A stretch of 49,830 nucleotides of DNA from UBA7937 sp034419095. Lineage in GTDB: Bacteria; Chloroflexota; Anaerolineae; UBA7937. A program made the position numbers and the translations under genes. Location of the stretch: contig DAOULQ010000196.1 in assembly GCA_034419095.1 (NCBI GenBank), positions 1 to 49,830 on the forward strand, read 5' to 3'. Under the pieces are notes generated by a model. The model worked only from the letters and a program-made list of their open reading frames with translations, ran no database searches and was not told the origin of the DNA. Shown here piece by piece: positions 27,301-36,040 of the stretch (its first letter is position 1; the number at the start of each line of letters is the position of its first letter).

Positions 27301-28088
27301 ACGCACTGGCGGTAGGCATTCGCAAGGCCCAGGACGAACATCTGGCCGTCCTGCGCGATCCACAAACCCGTCGGCAGCCAGGGACTCTGGGGCGCCTACG
27401 GCAAGAATTGGAACACTTGAAGCGGGAGTATGTGCAGGCGTATATGGATATGCACCGGCGAGCCCGCCTCGACAAAGACCAGGATCAGAGAAAAGTACAA
27501 CTTACGCGGGACCCACGGCTCAAACGGCTACGCGCCCTTTCCAGCCAGGTAGGGATTCTGCCAGAGAACGCCCTCAATGAGATCGAATATGAGTTGGTAG
27601 AACTAGTTTCCTGCTGGATGTTGATCCCAAAAGATCTGGAGGACGAATCGCTCTGTCCACACTGCCATTTCCGCGCTGCGCAGGCCCCGATGCGCTCAGC
27701 AGAGGACGCAGTGGCCGCCGTGGATGACATATTGGACGTGCTCACTGAGAACTGGGTGCAGACGTTGCGCGCGAGTCTGGCCAGCCCGACGGCGCAAGAG
27801 AGTTTGGGGCTGATGCCTCCTGCCGATCGAGAGCGGCTGGAGGTGGTGCGGGATGGTGGCGATCTACCTGATCCGCTCGATGAAGCGTTCCTGCAGGCGT
27901 TGGCCCAGGCACTAGGCGGGCTCGAGCGTGTGACAGTCCCGTCAGAGGAGATCCTGATCGCACTGGCCGCATCGGGAACACCGTGTACTGTAGAGGAACT
28001 TCGTCGCCGATTCGACAAACTCCTGGAGCGGTTTACGAGGGGGAAGGATCCAGAGCGTGTTCGGATTGTCGTTGAGCGTGAGAGGTGA
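24384..28088 (+). CDS. brxC: DUF6079-family large ATPase, BREX-3 BrxC-like
   Basis: A 1234-residue ATPase of the DUF6079/PglY-BrxC group. Walker A is GNYGTGKSHLM (residues 67-77), and Walker B is LLVLVDELLDYL at about residues 172-183. A helical middle region follows, and CPHCHF near the C-terminus gives one Cys pair. BrxC-like ATPases are essential for BREX exclusion of phage and associate with the methyltransferase and PglZ. AGGGAGG precedes the ATG by seven bases, inside the end of brxF. The length is typical and the frame is intact. Confidence 0.88.
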   Translation: MRYSDLVQFEPVEDVIQLRQANVASEAGSLVATYVISARMAEVLVKVIIPHLRFDRPYDHKGFLIVGNYGTGKSHLMSVLSAVAQWPELREQVRHPEVAEAMEPIAGRFQVLRMEIGATQMPLRDIVLKEQLEPFLRGLGIEVSFPSLEETSNTKDPLLEALAVFQERYPQQGLLVLVDELLDYLRGRKEQELILDLSFLREVGEVCRLGRFRFIAGVQEALFDSPRFQFAADAVRRVRDRFEQVRITREDVAYVVAQRLLQKTGEQQARIRSHLQHFTPYYGQMAERLDEFVRLFPVHPTYLEVFERITFAEQRVALRAISQTVRGLLDKEVPADAPGMISYDSYWPLLIGDPAFRTSPEIREVMQKSKVLSDRVAHAYTRPQYRPLAERLIRALSVLRLTTADIYAPIGATPEELRDGLALFDPNLPERDAAFLQDTVETTLREIIRTVSGQFISVNPDNGQYYLDLQKDIDYDANIEERAATLEAEQLNRYYFEALRELLGKEETTYVTGYRIWEYEVPWPERRVTRPGYLFFGTPRERSTAQPPRDFYLYLLQPFDTPSFKDEQRADEVFFRLAGWDEEFEQALRGYAGAWEMGLSSSGVYQRTYRDRAERAKQQVIKWLRTHPDALVVTHQGESRPLLQWERHGIGTGPDAPFREVVEGVTTGCLVPYFDETYPEYPAFSALRQPITKESRPKMVQDALRYVAGRRTRSGAALLDGLKLLDGERVRPEHSPYARQVLELLGGKKPGEVANRDELIEPWMDTERVRLVKMEPEYLIVVLMTLVYAGEVEIALPGQRIDASSLEEAGQMPLEDLLNFRHIARPKELPLGALVATFELLDLAPGLIQNPTTHETAVEELQKQVALELERLVTLQERVRNGLSLWGGRVVEVAELDTTRDHLDSYKGFLDSLRAFNTPGKLRNFPHTGGAVRKQQSRKKLVRDMSTLADQVGDFQPLTAYLREAVSLLPDEHALAVGIRKAQDEHLAVLRDPQTRRQPGTLGRLRQELEHLKREYVQAYMDMHRRARLDKDQDQRKVQLTRDPRLKRLRALSSQVGILPENALNEIEYELVELVSCWMLIPKDLEDESLCPHCHFRAAQAPMRSAEDAVAAVDDILDVLTENWVQTLRASLASPTAQESLGLMPPADRERLEVVRDGGDLPDPLDEAFLQALAQALGGLERVTVPSEEILIALAASGTPCTVEELRRRFDKLLERFTRGKDPERVRIVVERER

Positions 28089-28122
28089 GTACTCCTAACC
28101 ATCTAACACCCGGAGGGAGTTC

Positions 28123-30810
28123 ATGCCCGACCAGCCTCGCCTGATCGCTGATGTGTCTCCAGAGACTGCGCAAGACCAGGCCGATCGGGAGGAATACCAG
28201 CAGCGCCTTCGCCAGTACCTGCAGGACGGTGACCTCCATCGCATCGATGGATTCCCCATCGCCAACGACGAGGCTATCCTGGCCCTCTCCGACCCACCCC
28301 ACTACACTGCCTGTCCTAATCCGTTCCTCCCGGAGATTTTGGAGCGATGGCAGGAGGAGCGCCGTTGGCTTAGGGCCGAACTCGGCCTAGCGGATGACGC
28401 GAATTCGAGGCTGGTAAGCCGCGATTCGTATCACCGCGAGCCATTTGCGGCCGACGTCTCCGAGGGGAAAAACGACCCGATCTACAATGCCCACTCCTAT
28501 CACACCAAGGTGCCCCACAAGGCGGTCATGCGCTACATACTCCATTACACTGACCCCGGCGACATCGTGTTCGACGGCTTCTGCGGCACGGGGATGACGG
28601 GGGTGGCCGCCCAAATTTGCGGCGACCAGAAGGCGGTGGAGAGCCTGGGCTACCGCGTACTCAAAGATGGCACCATCCTGGACGAAAAAGGCGGTCCCCC
28701 GTCCCGCCTTGGAGTGCGCAAGGCTGTGCTAGTGGATCTCTGCCCCGCTGCCACCTTCATCGCCTGCAACTATAATGCTCCGGTGGACGTGACTGCCTTC
28801 GGCAGGGAGGCGGAACGCATCCTAGAGGAGGTGAAACAAGAGTGCGGGTGGATGTACCAGACCTGGCATCCTGACTGCGGTGCCAGCAACCGAGTGAAGG
28901 GGAGGATCAACTACACCGTTTGGTCTGACGTCTTCGTCTGCCCTCAGTGTGGCGGAGAGCTGGTCTTCTGGGAGGTAGCGGTGGACAGGGAGGCGAGGAA
29001 GGTGCGAAAGGAGTTCCCATGTCCCCAGTGCGGCGCCATTCACACCAAACGCACCCTGGACCGCGCCTGGAAGACGGTCTACGACCGAGTGCTGAAGCAG
29101 CCGGTACACCGAGGCAAGCGGGTGCCAGTACTCATTATCTACAGCGTGGGGCGGAAGCGGCACGAGAAGGTGCCCGACGCCGAGGACCTGGCTCTCATTG
29201 GGCGTATCGAGGAGAGCGACATCCCTTACTGGTTCCCCACTGAACCAATGATGTTTAAGGGTGAGGAATGGGGCGACACATGGCGTGCCGGCTATCATGC
29301 AGATATAACTCACGTGCAGCACTTCTACACCTGGCGTAATCTGTGGGTGCTGGCGGCGCTTAATTCGCGATGCCACACCAAGCGGCTCGCCGTGGTTCTA
29401 CAATCGATATGTGCCACACTCTGTTCGCGCCTTACCCGCTACAACCTGGGTCGGCGCGGAAATGGTCCCTTAACCGGCACGCTTTACGTGTCCTCCCTCA
29501 ATGCGGAGTCCAATGCAATTAGGGCATTCGAGCGCAAGGTGAACAACTTTGCACATGCGTTTGCCACTCAGATAGACTCTTGTTGCGTAACTACCCACTC
29601 AGCAACTGCATTGCCACAAATGTCTAACGATACATTCGACTACGTTTTTGTTGACCCACCTTTTGGTGGCAATCTAATGTACTCTGAACTCAACTTTCTG
29701 TGGGAGGCCTGGCTGCGGGTGTTCACGAACAACGAGCTCGAGGCGGTGGTGAATAAGGCCCAGCGCAAGGGGCTGCCAGAATACCAGGGACTGATGGAGG
29801 CGTGCTTCGCCGAGTTCTACCGTATCCTCAAGCCAGGCCGCTGGATGACCGTAGAATTCCATAACTCTCAGAACCGGGTCTGGCACGCCATCCAGGAGGC
29901 CCTTCAGCGGGCCGGGTTCGTGGTTGCCGACGTGCGCACGCTGGACAAGCAGCAGAGCACATTCAAGCAGGTGACAGGTACGCGGGCCGTCAGGCAGGAC
30001 CTTATCATCTCGGCCTACAAGCCCAATAGAGGGCTCGAGGAGCGGTTCCGCCTCAAGGCAGGCACCGAGAGTGGAGCCTGGGACTTTGTCCAGTATCATT
30101 TGGGCCGCCTGCCTATCCCCGCTCTCGAGGATAGCATGCTAGCGGTCCTGGCCGAGCGACAGGATTACTTCCTGTATGACCGGATGATTGCGTTTCATGT
30201 CCAACGGGGAGTCTCTGTGCCCCTGAGCGCTGCTGAATTCTACGCGGGGCTAAAGGAGCGCTTCTCCGAGCGGGAGGGGATGTTCTTCCTCCCTGAGCAA
30301 GCGGCCGAGTACGACCGGCGGCGGCTCCAAGCTGAGGAACTGGTCCAACTCCCTCTCATCGTGACCGACGAGAAGAGCGCTATCCGGTGGCTGCGGATCG
30401 AGTTGGGGCAGGAGCCTCGCACCCTGGGCGATCTCCAGCCCCTCTTTATGCGCGAGGCTCAACGAGCCTGGGAGAAGAATGAGAAGCCACTGGAACTGCG
30501 CCAACTGCTGGAGGAGAACTTCCTGGAAGACGAGCAGGGCCGTTGGTACTCTCCCGATCCCAACAAGTCCCAGGACCTAGAGAAGCTACGGGAGAGGGCG
30601 TTGCTGCGAGAGTTTCGCCACTACGCGGGGGGTGGAGGCGCGCTGAGGCTGTTCCGCAAGGAGGCGGTGCTGGCCGGCTTCCGTCGAGCCTGGCGGGATA
30701 GAGACTACGCCACAATCGTCCACGTCGCCCGCCGCCTGCCCCTGAGGGCGTTGCAGGAGGATCCAGCCGTCTTGATGTACTATGACAATGCGATGGGGAA
30801 GATAGAATGA
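28123..30810 (+). CDS. BREX-3 adenine-specific DNA methyltransferase (PglXI-like)
   Basis: An 895-residue DNA methyltransferase that would mark self DNA for BREX. The AdoMet-binding motif I is FDGFCGTGMTG (residues 150-160). A zinc-ribbon insertion carries CPQCGG and CPQCGAIH around residues 275-305. The catalytic motif IV is DPPFGGN (Asp511). The C-terminal ~200 residues probably recognise DNA or partners. A GGAGGGAG ribosome site precedes the ATG. Bases about 29500-29700, just before and across motif IV, look more A/T-rich with different codon use, suggesting that part of the gene was exchanged. Its last four bases overlap the next small ORF (ATGA). Confidence 0.85.
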   Translation: MPDQPRLIADVSPETAQDQADREEYQQRLRQYLQDGDLHRIDGFPIANDEAILALSDPPHYTACPNPFLPEILERWQEERRWLRAELGLADDANSRLVSRDSYHREPFAADVSEGKNDPIYNAHSYHTKVPHKAVMRYILHYTDPGDIVFDGFCGTGMTGVAAQICGDQKAVESLGYRVLKDGTILDEKGGPPSRLGVRKAVLVDLCPAATFIACNYNAPVDVTAFGREAERILEEVKQECGWMYQTWHPDCGASNRVKGRINYTVWSDVFVCPQCGGELVFWEVAVDREARKVRKEFPCPQCGAIHTKRTLDRAWKTVYDRVLKQPVHRGKRVPVLIIYSVGRKRHEKVPDAEDLALIGRIEESDIPYWFPTEPMMFKGEEWGDTWRAGYHADITHVQHFYTWRNLWVLAALNSRCHTKRLAVVLQSICATLCSRLTRYNLGRRGNGPLTGTLYVSSLNAESNAIRAFERKVNNFAHAFATQIDSCCVTTHSATALPQMSNDTFDYVFVDPPFGGNLMYSELNFLWEAWLRVFTNNELEAVVNKAQRKGLPEYQGLMEACFAEFYRILKPGRWMTVEFHNSQNRVWHAIQEALQRAGFVVADVRTLDKQQSTFKQVTGTRAVRQDLIISAYKPNRGLEERFRLKAGTESGAWDFVQYHLGRLPIPALEDSMLAVLAERQDYFLYDRMIAFHVQRGVSVPLSAAEFYAGLKERFSEREGMFFLPEQAAEYDRRRLQAEELVQLPLIVTDEKSAIRWLRIELGQEPRTLGDLQPLFMREAQRAWEKNEKPLELRQLLEENFLEDEQGRWYSPDPNKSQDLEKLRERALLREFRHYAGGGGALRLFRKEAVLAGFRRAWRDRDYATIVHVARRLPLRALQEDPAVLMYYDNAMGKIE

Positions 30811-30911
30811 ACTCACCCTTGCAGAAGCTGGTGCCCCCCTTGTCGGCCTATGAGGTGGTCGTGTCAGAATCCCAGGTCGCCGTACCGCAGTGGCTGGAGC
30901 AAGAGCAATGA
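30807..30911 (+). CDS. 34-codon ORF coupled between methyltransferase and pglZ
   Basis: A 34-residue frame beginning MNSPLQKLVPPL and ending WLEQEQ. It is joined to both neighbours by ATGA overlaps (30807-30810 and 30908-30911), so it sits like a true cistron. Type 3 BREX normally has a helicase gene, brxHII, between the methyltransferase and pglZ. This tiny frame occupies exactly that place. It may be the remnant of an in-frame deletion of brxHII or a genuine small protein. It is too short for any domain. Confidence 0.5.
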   Translation: MNSPLQKLVPPLSAYEVVVSESQVAVPQWLEQEQ

Positions 30912-32884
30912 GCATTGACTCTTGGCCTGCTGCGATCCTTCAGCGGTTAGCCTTGGATTCGGATGCTCTTCTCATCCTGGCGCTTGACCCCGACGACCTC
31001 CTGTTGGAGGAGCCGGTGCTGATGGCTCTGCGAGAGATGGGGGTGGGGTTGCTGAACCTGGACCCTCGGGATCCCATCGCTTTCCGGTATGCTTACGAGG
31101 CCGACTACCGCAGGCGATGGCATGCGGGGGAGTGCCCTCGCCTCGTAGTGCGCCTTCGCGGCACCGACCCCAATGGCTTTCCCTACGACCTCCTGGCCCG
31201 GGCTGGCGGTCAGCAGAACGTCCGGTCCCTATCGCTACCTGATTTCTTCCCAGGATTGGCCTACCCTGTGCTCCAGGAACTTGGCCGCCACGACCGCCGC
31301 GCGCTGGGTCGGCTCCATGCCCACTATAATATCCGACCACCAGACTATCGCCTCGGGCCACAGCGGACCCGTCGGTACCTCCTGGAAGGCGTATACGAGG
31401 TCACCCCTCAGATGGTACGCACCCCCACCGACCTGGTGCGCTACCTTCTGAGGCGGCACCGGCAGGGGCAACGACCACCCCCTTCGCTGGACGCCGTACT
31501 CCTAGAGTGGTGGTGGCAAGAACCCAACCTGGCTGCCCTCCCCCTGGAGGATCTACTGCAAGATGCCTCCGCCCTGTACCGCCACCTGGAGGTCGGCTGG
31601 CCCCAGTACCTGATTCAACAGGGATTGCCGCTACTGCGGGAGGACGGACACGTCCGTGACATTGCGCTGACGGCCGCGTTCGACGATCGGGAGGTGCAGG
31701 CCCATGTGGGGACGCTGTTCCTGGACGGCCAGCTGCGCCCGGCTCGACTGCGAGAGCCTGCGGAGGTCTACGGGTGGATGCAGGCTGGTGTCGTCTTTGA
31801 CAAAGTTGCCTACCGGGCCGAGCGTTTGCGACGGTTGCTGGACCATCTGGAAGAATCTCTTCCCGATGAGAGGGATGACCACCATGCCTGGCTTTCCTTC
31901 GCCCCACGTTGGGCCGAGGCCCTCCGGCTTCGAGGCGAAGTGGATCTTGCCCCAGAGAAGGCAGAGGGGTTTGGTGTCCTTCACGACCGCCTGGAGGACC
32001 GCTTTGGAGCCTGGCTGAAGTCATGGTATGCTACTGTTTGCACCGTGTCCCCCATCCCCACGCCGGTAGTGAGCCATCAGGTGGGGGAGGCCCTGGCCTA
32101 CCGGCTGCGTCAGGGCGAAGCGAAGCGCTTGGCCCTCCTGGTGCTCGATGGGCTGGCATGGGACCAGTGGCTTGTGCTGCGGCAGGCACTGGAGCTGGAA
32201 CCGCTGGAGGAGAGCGGGCTATTCGCCTGGGTTCCCACCCTAACCAGCATCGGCCGCCAGGCCCTCTTCGCCGGGCAGTCGCCGTACACCTTCGCCGACA
32301 CATGGAAGCGCACCGACGCTGACGAACGACGCTGGCGGGCCTTCTGGCAGAGGCAAGGATTATTATCCCCGGCCACTGCTTATGCCTGTGACCCCCAAGA
32401 GACAGAGCTGGAGACGCTGCTTGCCGACCGCCGGGTGCGGGTACTAGGGGTGGTGATGACGGCAGTGGATCAGATTATGCACGGCGTGCAGACGGGAACA
32501 ACCGGGCTCCAGCAGCAGGTCCGGCAGTGGGCTGGAGGGGGAGACCTTGCGCGGTTGCTCGATACCCTGCGAGGCGCAGGCTTCGCCTGCTGGCTCACCT
32601 CCGATCATGGCAACATCGAGGCAAGCGGCATCGGCGTCCCCAGGGAGGGCATCCTGGTTGAGAAGCGAGGACAGCGGGTACGAATCTACCAGAGCGAGGA
32701 CTTCCGGCAGCGAGCCCACCTCCAAGTGTCCCAGGCGGTGGCCTGGACCCCCGAGGGATTGCCGGACGGCGTGCATGTGTTGTTGGCCCCGGGGCGTAGA
32801 GCATTCCTGCCTTCGAGCGAGGCGGCCGTCTGCCACGGCGGCATCGCCCTGGAGGAGGTGGTGGTGCCTTTTGTGCGCTTATGA
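30908..32884 (+). CDS. pglZ: BREX-3 phosphatase-superfamily protein PglZ
   Basis: A 658-residue PglZ, an alkaline-phosphatase-superfamily protein shared by all BREX types. The metal-site strand reads LALLVLDGLAWDQW (Asp414), and the later metal motif is LTSDHGNIEASG (Asp566 and His567). The N-terminal half is the usual helical extension, and the C-terminus ends GGIALEEVVVPFV, a common PglZ ending. The ATG at 30908 overlaps the preceding small ORF by four bases; the longer frame from 30890 is not needed. PglZ is required for defence and can act as a nuclease or phosphodiesterase in studied systems. Confidence 0.92.
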   Translation: MSIDSWPAAILQRLALDSDALLILALDPDDLLLEEPVLMALREMGVGLLNLDPRDPIAFRYAYEADYRRRWHAGECPRLVVRLRGTDPNGFPYDLLARAGGQQNVRSLSLPDFFPGLAYPVLQELGRHDRRALGRLHAHYNIRPPDYRLGPQRTRRYLLEGVYEVTPQMVRTPTDLVRYLLRRHRQGQRPPPSLDAVLLEWWWQEPNLAALPLEDLLQDASALYRHLEVGWPQYLIQQGLPLLREDGHVRDIALTAAFDDREVQAHVGTLFLDGQLRPARLREPAEVYGWMQAGVVFDKVAYRAERLRRLLDHLEESLPDERDDHHAWLSFAPRWAEALRLRGEVDLAPEKAEGFGVLHDRLEDRFGAWLKSWYATVCTVSPIPTPVVSHQVGEALAYRLRQGEAKRLALLVLDGLAWDQWLVLRQALELEPLEESGLFAWVPTLTSIGRQALFAGQSPYTFADTWKRTDADERRWRAFWQRQGLLSPATAYACDPQETELETLLADRRVRVLGVVMTAVDQIMHGVQTGTTGLQQQVRQWAGGGDLARLLDTLRGAGFACWLTSDHGNIEASGIGVPREGILVEKRGQRVRIYQSEDFRQRAHLQVSQAVAWTPEGLPDGVHVLLAPGRRAFLPSSEAAVCHGGIALEEVVVPFVRL

Positions 32885-32908
32885 GGAACAACCCATAGGA
32901 CGGGAAGA

Positions 32909-33643
32909 ATGGCTATAGAATCAATAGGTTTCCACCAGACAATCCGTTGGGACTGGCTGGAGGCAACAGCACAACTCGCCCAAGAGAGCCTGGACACTTC
33001 TTTCCTCAACCGCCAACTGCACAACTACCTGGCGCCGGAGTCCAAGGGGGCGCAGACACGCCGCAAACGGATCAACGTACTGACACGGATATGGGCTCGT
33101 GTGTCCAAAGGCCATGATCATTTGCGAGACGAAGCGTTGGCCCTATGGAAGGCCGGCTCTCCTGAGGATCACTTGTGGCTACATTGGGGGCTGGCCCTGC
33201 TGGCCTACCCGTTCTTTCGGGACGTGGCCGCCACTGTGGGACGCTTGAGCTGGCTGCAAGAAGAGCTTGCTCAGGCAGAAGTATTCAGAGCTATCGTCGC
33301 CCGGTGGGGGGAGCGAGCCACTCTCGAGCATGGCGTTCGCCGTATTCTCTACTCGCTGAATGATTGGGGGGTATTGGTGCGCCTGGACCAAAGACGTGGC
33401 AGGTACAAGGCTGCCAACAAGCGCAGAGCCAAGACTCCGGAGGTGGCGCTATGGATCCTGGAGGCTGCACTGCGAGCCCATACTGCCGAGGCGCTCCCTC
33501 TTCACGATTTGCTGCGCCTACCGGAGCTGTTCCCCTTCGTACTGAGCGCGGGCTCCGACGAGATCCACGGCTCGCCTCGGTTCCTGGTCCTACAGGAAGG
33601 GGGTAACAGAGAGATGGTGATGGTGAAACGCGAAGCGAGGTAG
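32909..33643 (+). CDS. BrxA-like (DUF1819-type) BREX protein
   Basis: A 244-residue basic helical protein that ends the BREX operon, 24 bases after pglZ. The segment SLDTSFLNRQLHNYL and later RKRINVLTRIWARV resemble DUF1819/BrxA proteins, which are small winged-helix DNA-binding factors of BREX. The middle region ERATLEHGVRRILYSLNDWG looks like a winged helix. BrxA normally closes or opens BREX operons, and type 3 contains one. I assign it on context plus weak sequence resemblance. Confidence 0.6.
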   Translation: MAIESIGFHQTIRWDWLEATAQLAQESLDTSFLNRQLHNYLAPESKGAQTRRKRINVLTRIWARVSKGHDHLRDEALALWKAGSPEDHLWLHWGLALLAYPFFRDVAATVGRLSWLQEELAQAEVFRAIVARWGERATLEHGVRRILYSLNDWGVLVRLDQRRGRYKAANKRRAKTPEVALWILEAALRAHTAEALPLHDLLRLPELFPFVLSAGSDEIHGSPRFLVLQEGGNREMVMVKREAR

Positions 33644-34216
33644 TGACATTCGACTTGTAAGTTGACAAATCCCGTCCGTCGCGCAAGATACACCTTTTGC
33701 GAGCTGGTCTTGAAGATGGAATTCATCAATTGGCTTCTATAAGCTCTTCATGGAAGCTCGTGATTCAAGAGTCCGCATGCCATGGTCTGACCAAGTAGGC
33801 CCAAGTCCTTGGCTGTTTTTCCGGCATTTCGTACGAGAATCCTATAGACGCTCTTTCGCTGTTACCATGGCGGTGTGTCACAGCCCCGGGTCTTCTCCCG
33901 TTCATGTCCCAGCATGAGTGGAATCCCCTATTCTCAAATACACTCAGGGACAGGCCATGCAGGAACGAGGTGCCGCCCCACTCCACCTACTTTGGCCATC
34001 AGCAGCTTCCTCCTGATGGCACTCCAACCAAGTTGTCAAACTGCTATTGCCCTCCATTTTCGGGGATCTACGAGCGTCTAGAGGCTCAAGCGCGGCCAGA
34101 AGCGCACGCGACAATTCTAGTTCAATGTCCTTCGCTGTTTCACAGGGCCCACAAGGTGCCGAGCACAGCTTGTCCTCTTACGCAGGACGTGAAAGACTGT
34201 TGTCACCTACTAGTGC
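33644..34216. other. Intergenic region, convergent, no gene seen
   Basis: It lies between the 3' end of the BREX operon and the 3' end of the Ubl cluster. Several open frames occur but none has coding character or a ribosome site. No clear terminator hairpin with a T-run was found. Confidence 0.5.
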
Positions 34217-34518
34217 TTACATCTCTCCACAGGCAGGATTGTACTGCTTCCTGATCTCGTTCGCTATCTTTTGTGGGTCGCTGCGAAAGGCTGTGTAGTA
34301 AGCCGAGTAGGTGATCGTAGTCTTGCAATTCGTCTTCCAGCAATCCTCCGATCAGGGGTCTGGACCCGCTCTTTCACGCTCGCCGACTCGCCCACGTCGA
34401 TCAGATAGTACTTACCCTCCCTCTTGCAATGAATGGCATACACGCCGGATTTGTCTTGCAAACTATCGGTAGAGATGTAGGGTCCGTCAAATGCATATCG
34501 GCCAAGCCTGATAGTCAT
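34217..34518 (-). pseudogene. GIY-YIG-like endonuclease, single-base frameshift
   Basis: A ~100-residue GIY-YIG-like domain split by a frameshift. From the ATG at 34518 (GGAGG six bases upstream) it reads MTIRLGRYAFDGPY, then SGVYAIHCKREGKYYLIDVG and ESASVKERV. At about 34345-34355 the frame breaks: the continuation CWKTNCKTTITYSAYYT and later EIRKQYNPACGEM lies in another frame and stops at 34217-34219. One missing base near GATCGGAGGATTGC would restore a continuous protein. GIY becomes GVY and YIG becomes DVG. It is the last gene of the Ubl cluster, 88 bases after the E1-like gene. It could be a real inactivation or an assembly error. Confidence 0.75.
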
Positions 34519-34606
34519 TCTTGCCTCCGTCAAACAGTTGCCGAGGAGGTCTGTGTGCTCCCTCATGGTCAGACGCAGATCGGTTGTGCGACGAATTCCT
34601 CTACTC

Positions 34607-36040
34607 CTATTGCGTCGCTGTGGCCTTCGCCGCTCTTGAGGTCCGGATCGAGGAATAAGCTCTGAGAACCGCTGGGTCTTGGCACCGACATCCACAGAGG
34701 ACCGACTTTGTAGGTTGCCGAATTCGAAATAGAGATACCTTCAGAGCGTCCATGTAGAGAACTGTCTGGAGACGATTAGCTCGAAATGCCCTATCCCTTT
34801 CTTTGATTATTTCGGCTGACAGCAGTGTACCAGTGAGACCTGACACGAAGGAGATAGAGGGAGACGGTTCCGTCTCAATGGTTCCGGTCCGTTCGGCACA
34901 GCTACGGCGTGGATACAAACAGCCAAGACATGCCGCTCGCGAGAAGTCATCGTGTCTTGATATCTGAATAACGGAAGCTTCAGTTCCTCCAGACAAAATC
35001 ACACGCGGAAATTCATTCTGAACCTCCCACCGACTTTCATCACGATCGACGCCTACGATAGCTAGGTCTAGAGAACCCTTCTTCAAGTGGTCCCGATATC
35101 TCTGGAATTCCATCTGAAATGTCTCTACTTCGAACACATCCTCAACAAATGTGCGCAGAACATCAACCTTGGCTCGACGTCGGATTGCATCATTGGCAGT
35201 TGTGAGAAGATACCGATTAAGATTAGAGATTTCCACCTCTTGCGGCTCAATGACTACAAGTTTGCCGGTGACACCGGGGACGGCGCGAAGAGAATATGCA
35301 AGGGACGAATTTATTGCGCCTGCGCTTATGAGGTGAACCGTTCCGAGGGGTATAGACTTCGGCAGAGGAGGGTTAGCGTTTGCGCTGCCGGCAAATCCGT
35401 AGTCGAACGCAGAGAATATCAATGAGCCACTCGGGCGAACATCTAGCTGATTACAGCCGCTCACCTTTCTGAATACCGTCTTGAATACCTCGGCCACACC
35501 CAAAGAGGCTGCTGCGTGAGCCCCGATAGGATTCTGAAGCTCGCTAGTCCACGACAGTTGATTTCCTTCTGTACTCAGGTACGCCATCCAACCATCAGAG
35601 TTAATTATCACCGTACTTCCGGACCCCACGGATGCTGAACCGATACTTAGAACCACATCGTAGGGTGCCGTTAGTCTAGTTGGTGCTCGTACTTCGATGG
35701 CTGGGTAAACGTTCACAGGCAATTCGAGTAGGTTGTCGAGGAGTTTGGTCTTGCATGCTGCAGGAGAGTCAATCACCGTATCGATGTCTCGTGGCATCAC
35801 AATATCAAGGTGAGAACAAAATCGACAGAGTTGATTGACTGCCATAAGAGCCATGTGCTGGCCATTGGGGGTGCGCAGAAGAAGCTGGTTGCCCGTGACG
35901 GCCACTCTGGCTGTCTCGAGGCGGGAGGGGATGCTGGTCCTCTCTAAGCCGCGGATGGAGTATTGCGCTAAAAGGACGGTGCGACTGAAAAACTGGATGT
36001 GCTCCTCACCAGACCATTGGGTGCGTGCACTTTCGATCAT
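34607..36040 (-). CDS. ThiF/E1-like adenylyltransferase of a ubiquitin-like system
   Basis: A 477-residue protein with a C-terminal ThiF/E1-type Rossmann domain. The nucleotide-binding stretch is VHLISAGAINSSLAYSL at about residues 240-256, followed by the characteristic VEISNLNRYLL, which matches the SNLNRQ motif of E1 enzymes. Zinc-binding Cys pairs appear as CLGC near residue 375 and CGCRC near residue 445. The first ~230 residues form an extra domain that is not recognised. The glycine loop and the usual Asp (VIEPQEVE here) deviate from the consensus. It would adenylate the C-terminus of the Ubl encoded two genes upstream. Its start overlaps the JAB stop by four bases. By eye it is more A/T-rich than the BREX genes. 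Confidence 0.8.
   Translation of the reverse strand: MIESARTQWSGEEHIQFFSRTVLLAQYSIRGLERTSIPSRLETARVAVTGNQLLLRTPNGQHMALMAVNQLCRFCSHLDIVMPRDIDTVIDSPAACKTKLLDNLLELPVNVYPAIEVRAPTRLTAPYDVVLSIGSASVGSGSTVIINSDGWMAYLSTEGNQLSWTSELQNPIGAHAAASLGVAEVFKTVFRKVSGCNQLDVRPSGSLIFSAFDYGFAGSANANPPLPKSIPLGTVHLISAGAINSSLAYSLRAVPGVTGKLVVIEPQEVEISNLNRYLLTTANDAIRRRAKVDVLRTFVEDVFEVETFQMEFQRYRDHLKKGSLDLAIVGVDRDESRWEVQNEFPRVILSGGTEASVIQISRHDDFSRAACLGCLYPRRSCAERTGTIETEPSPSISFVSGLTGTLLSAEIIKERDRAFRANRLQTVLYMDALKVSLFRIRQPTKSVLCGCRCQDPAVLRAYSSIRTSRAAKATATQ

Noticed and set aside
31401..32024. 207-codon minus-strand frame
   Set aside because: It is a Pro/Arg/Gly-rich antisense frame of pglZ, typical of GC-rich shadows.
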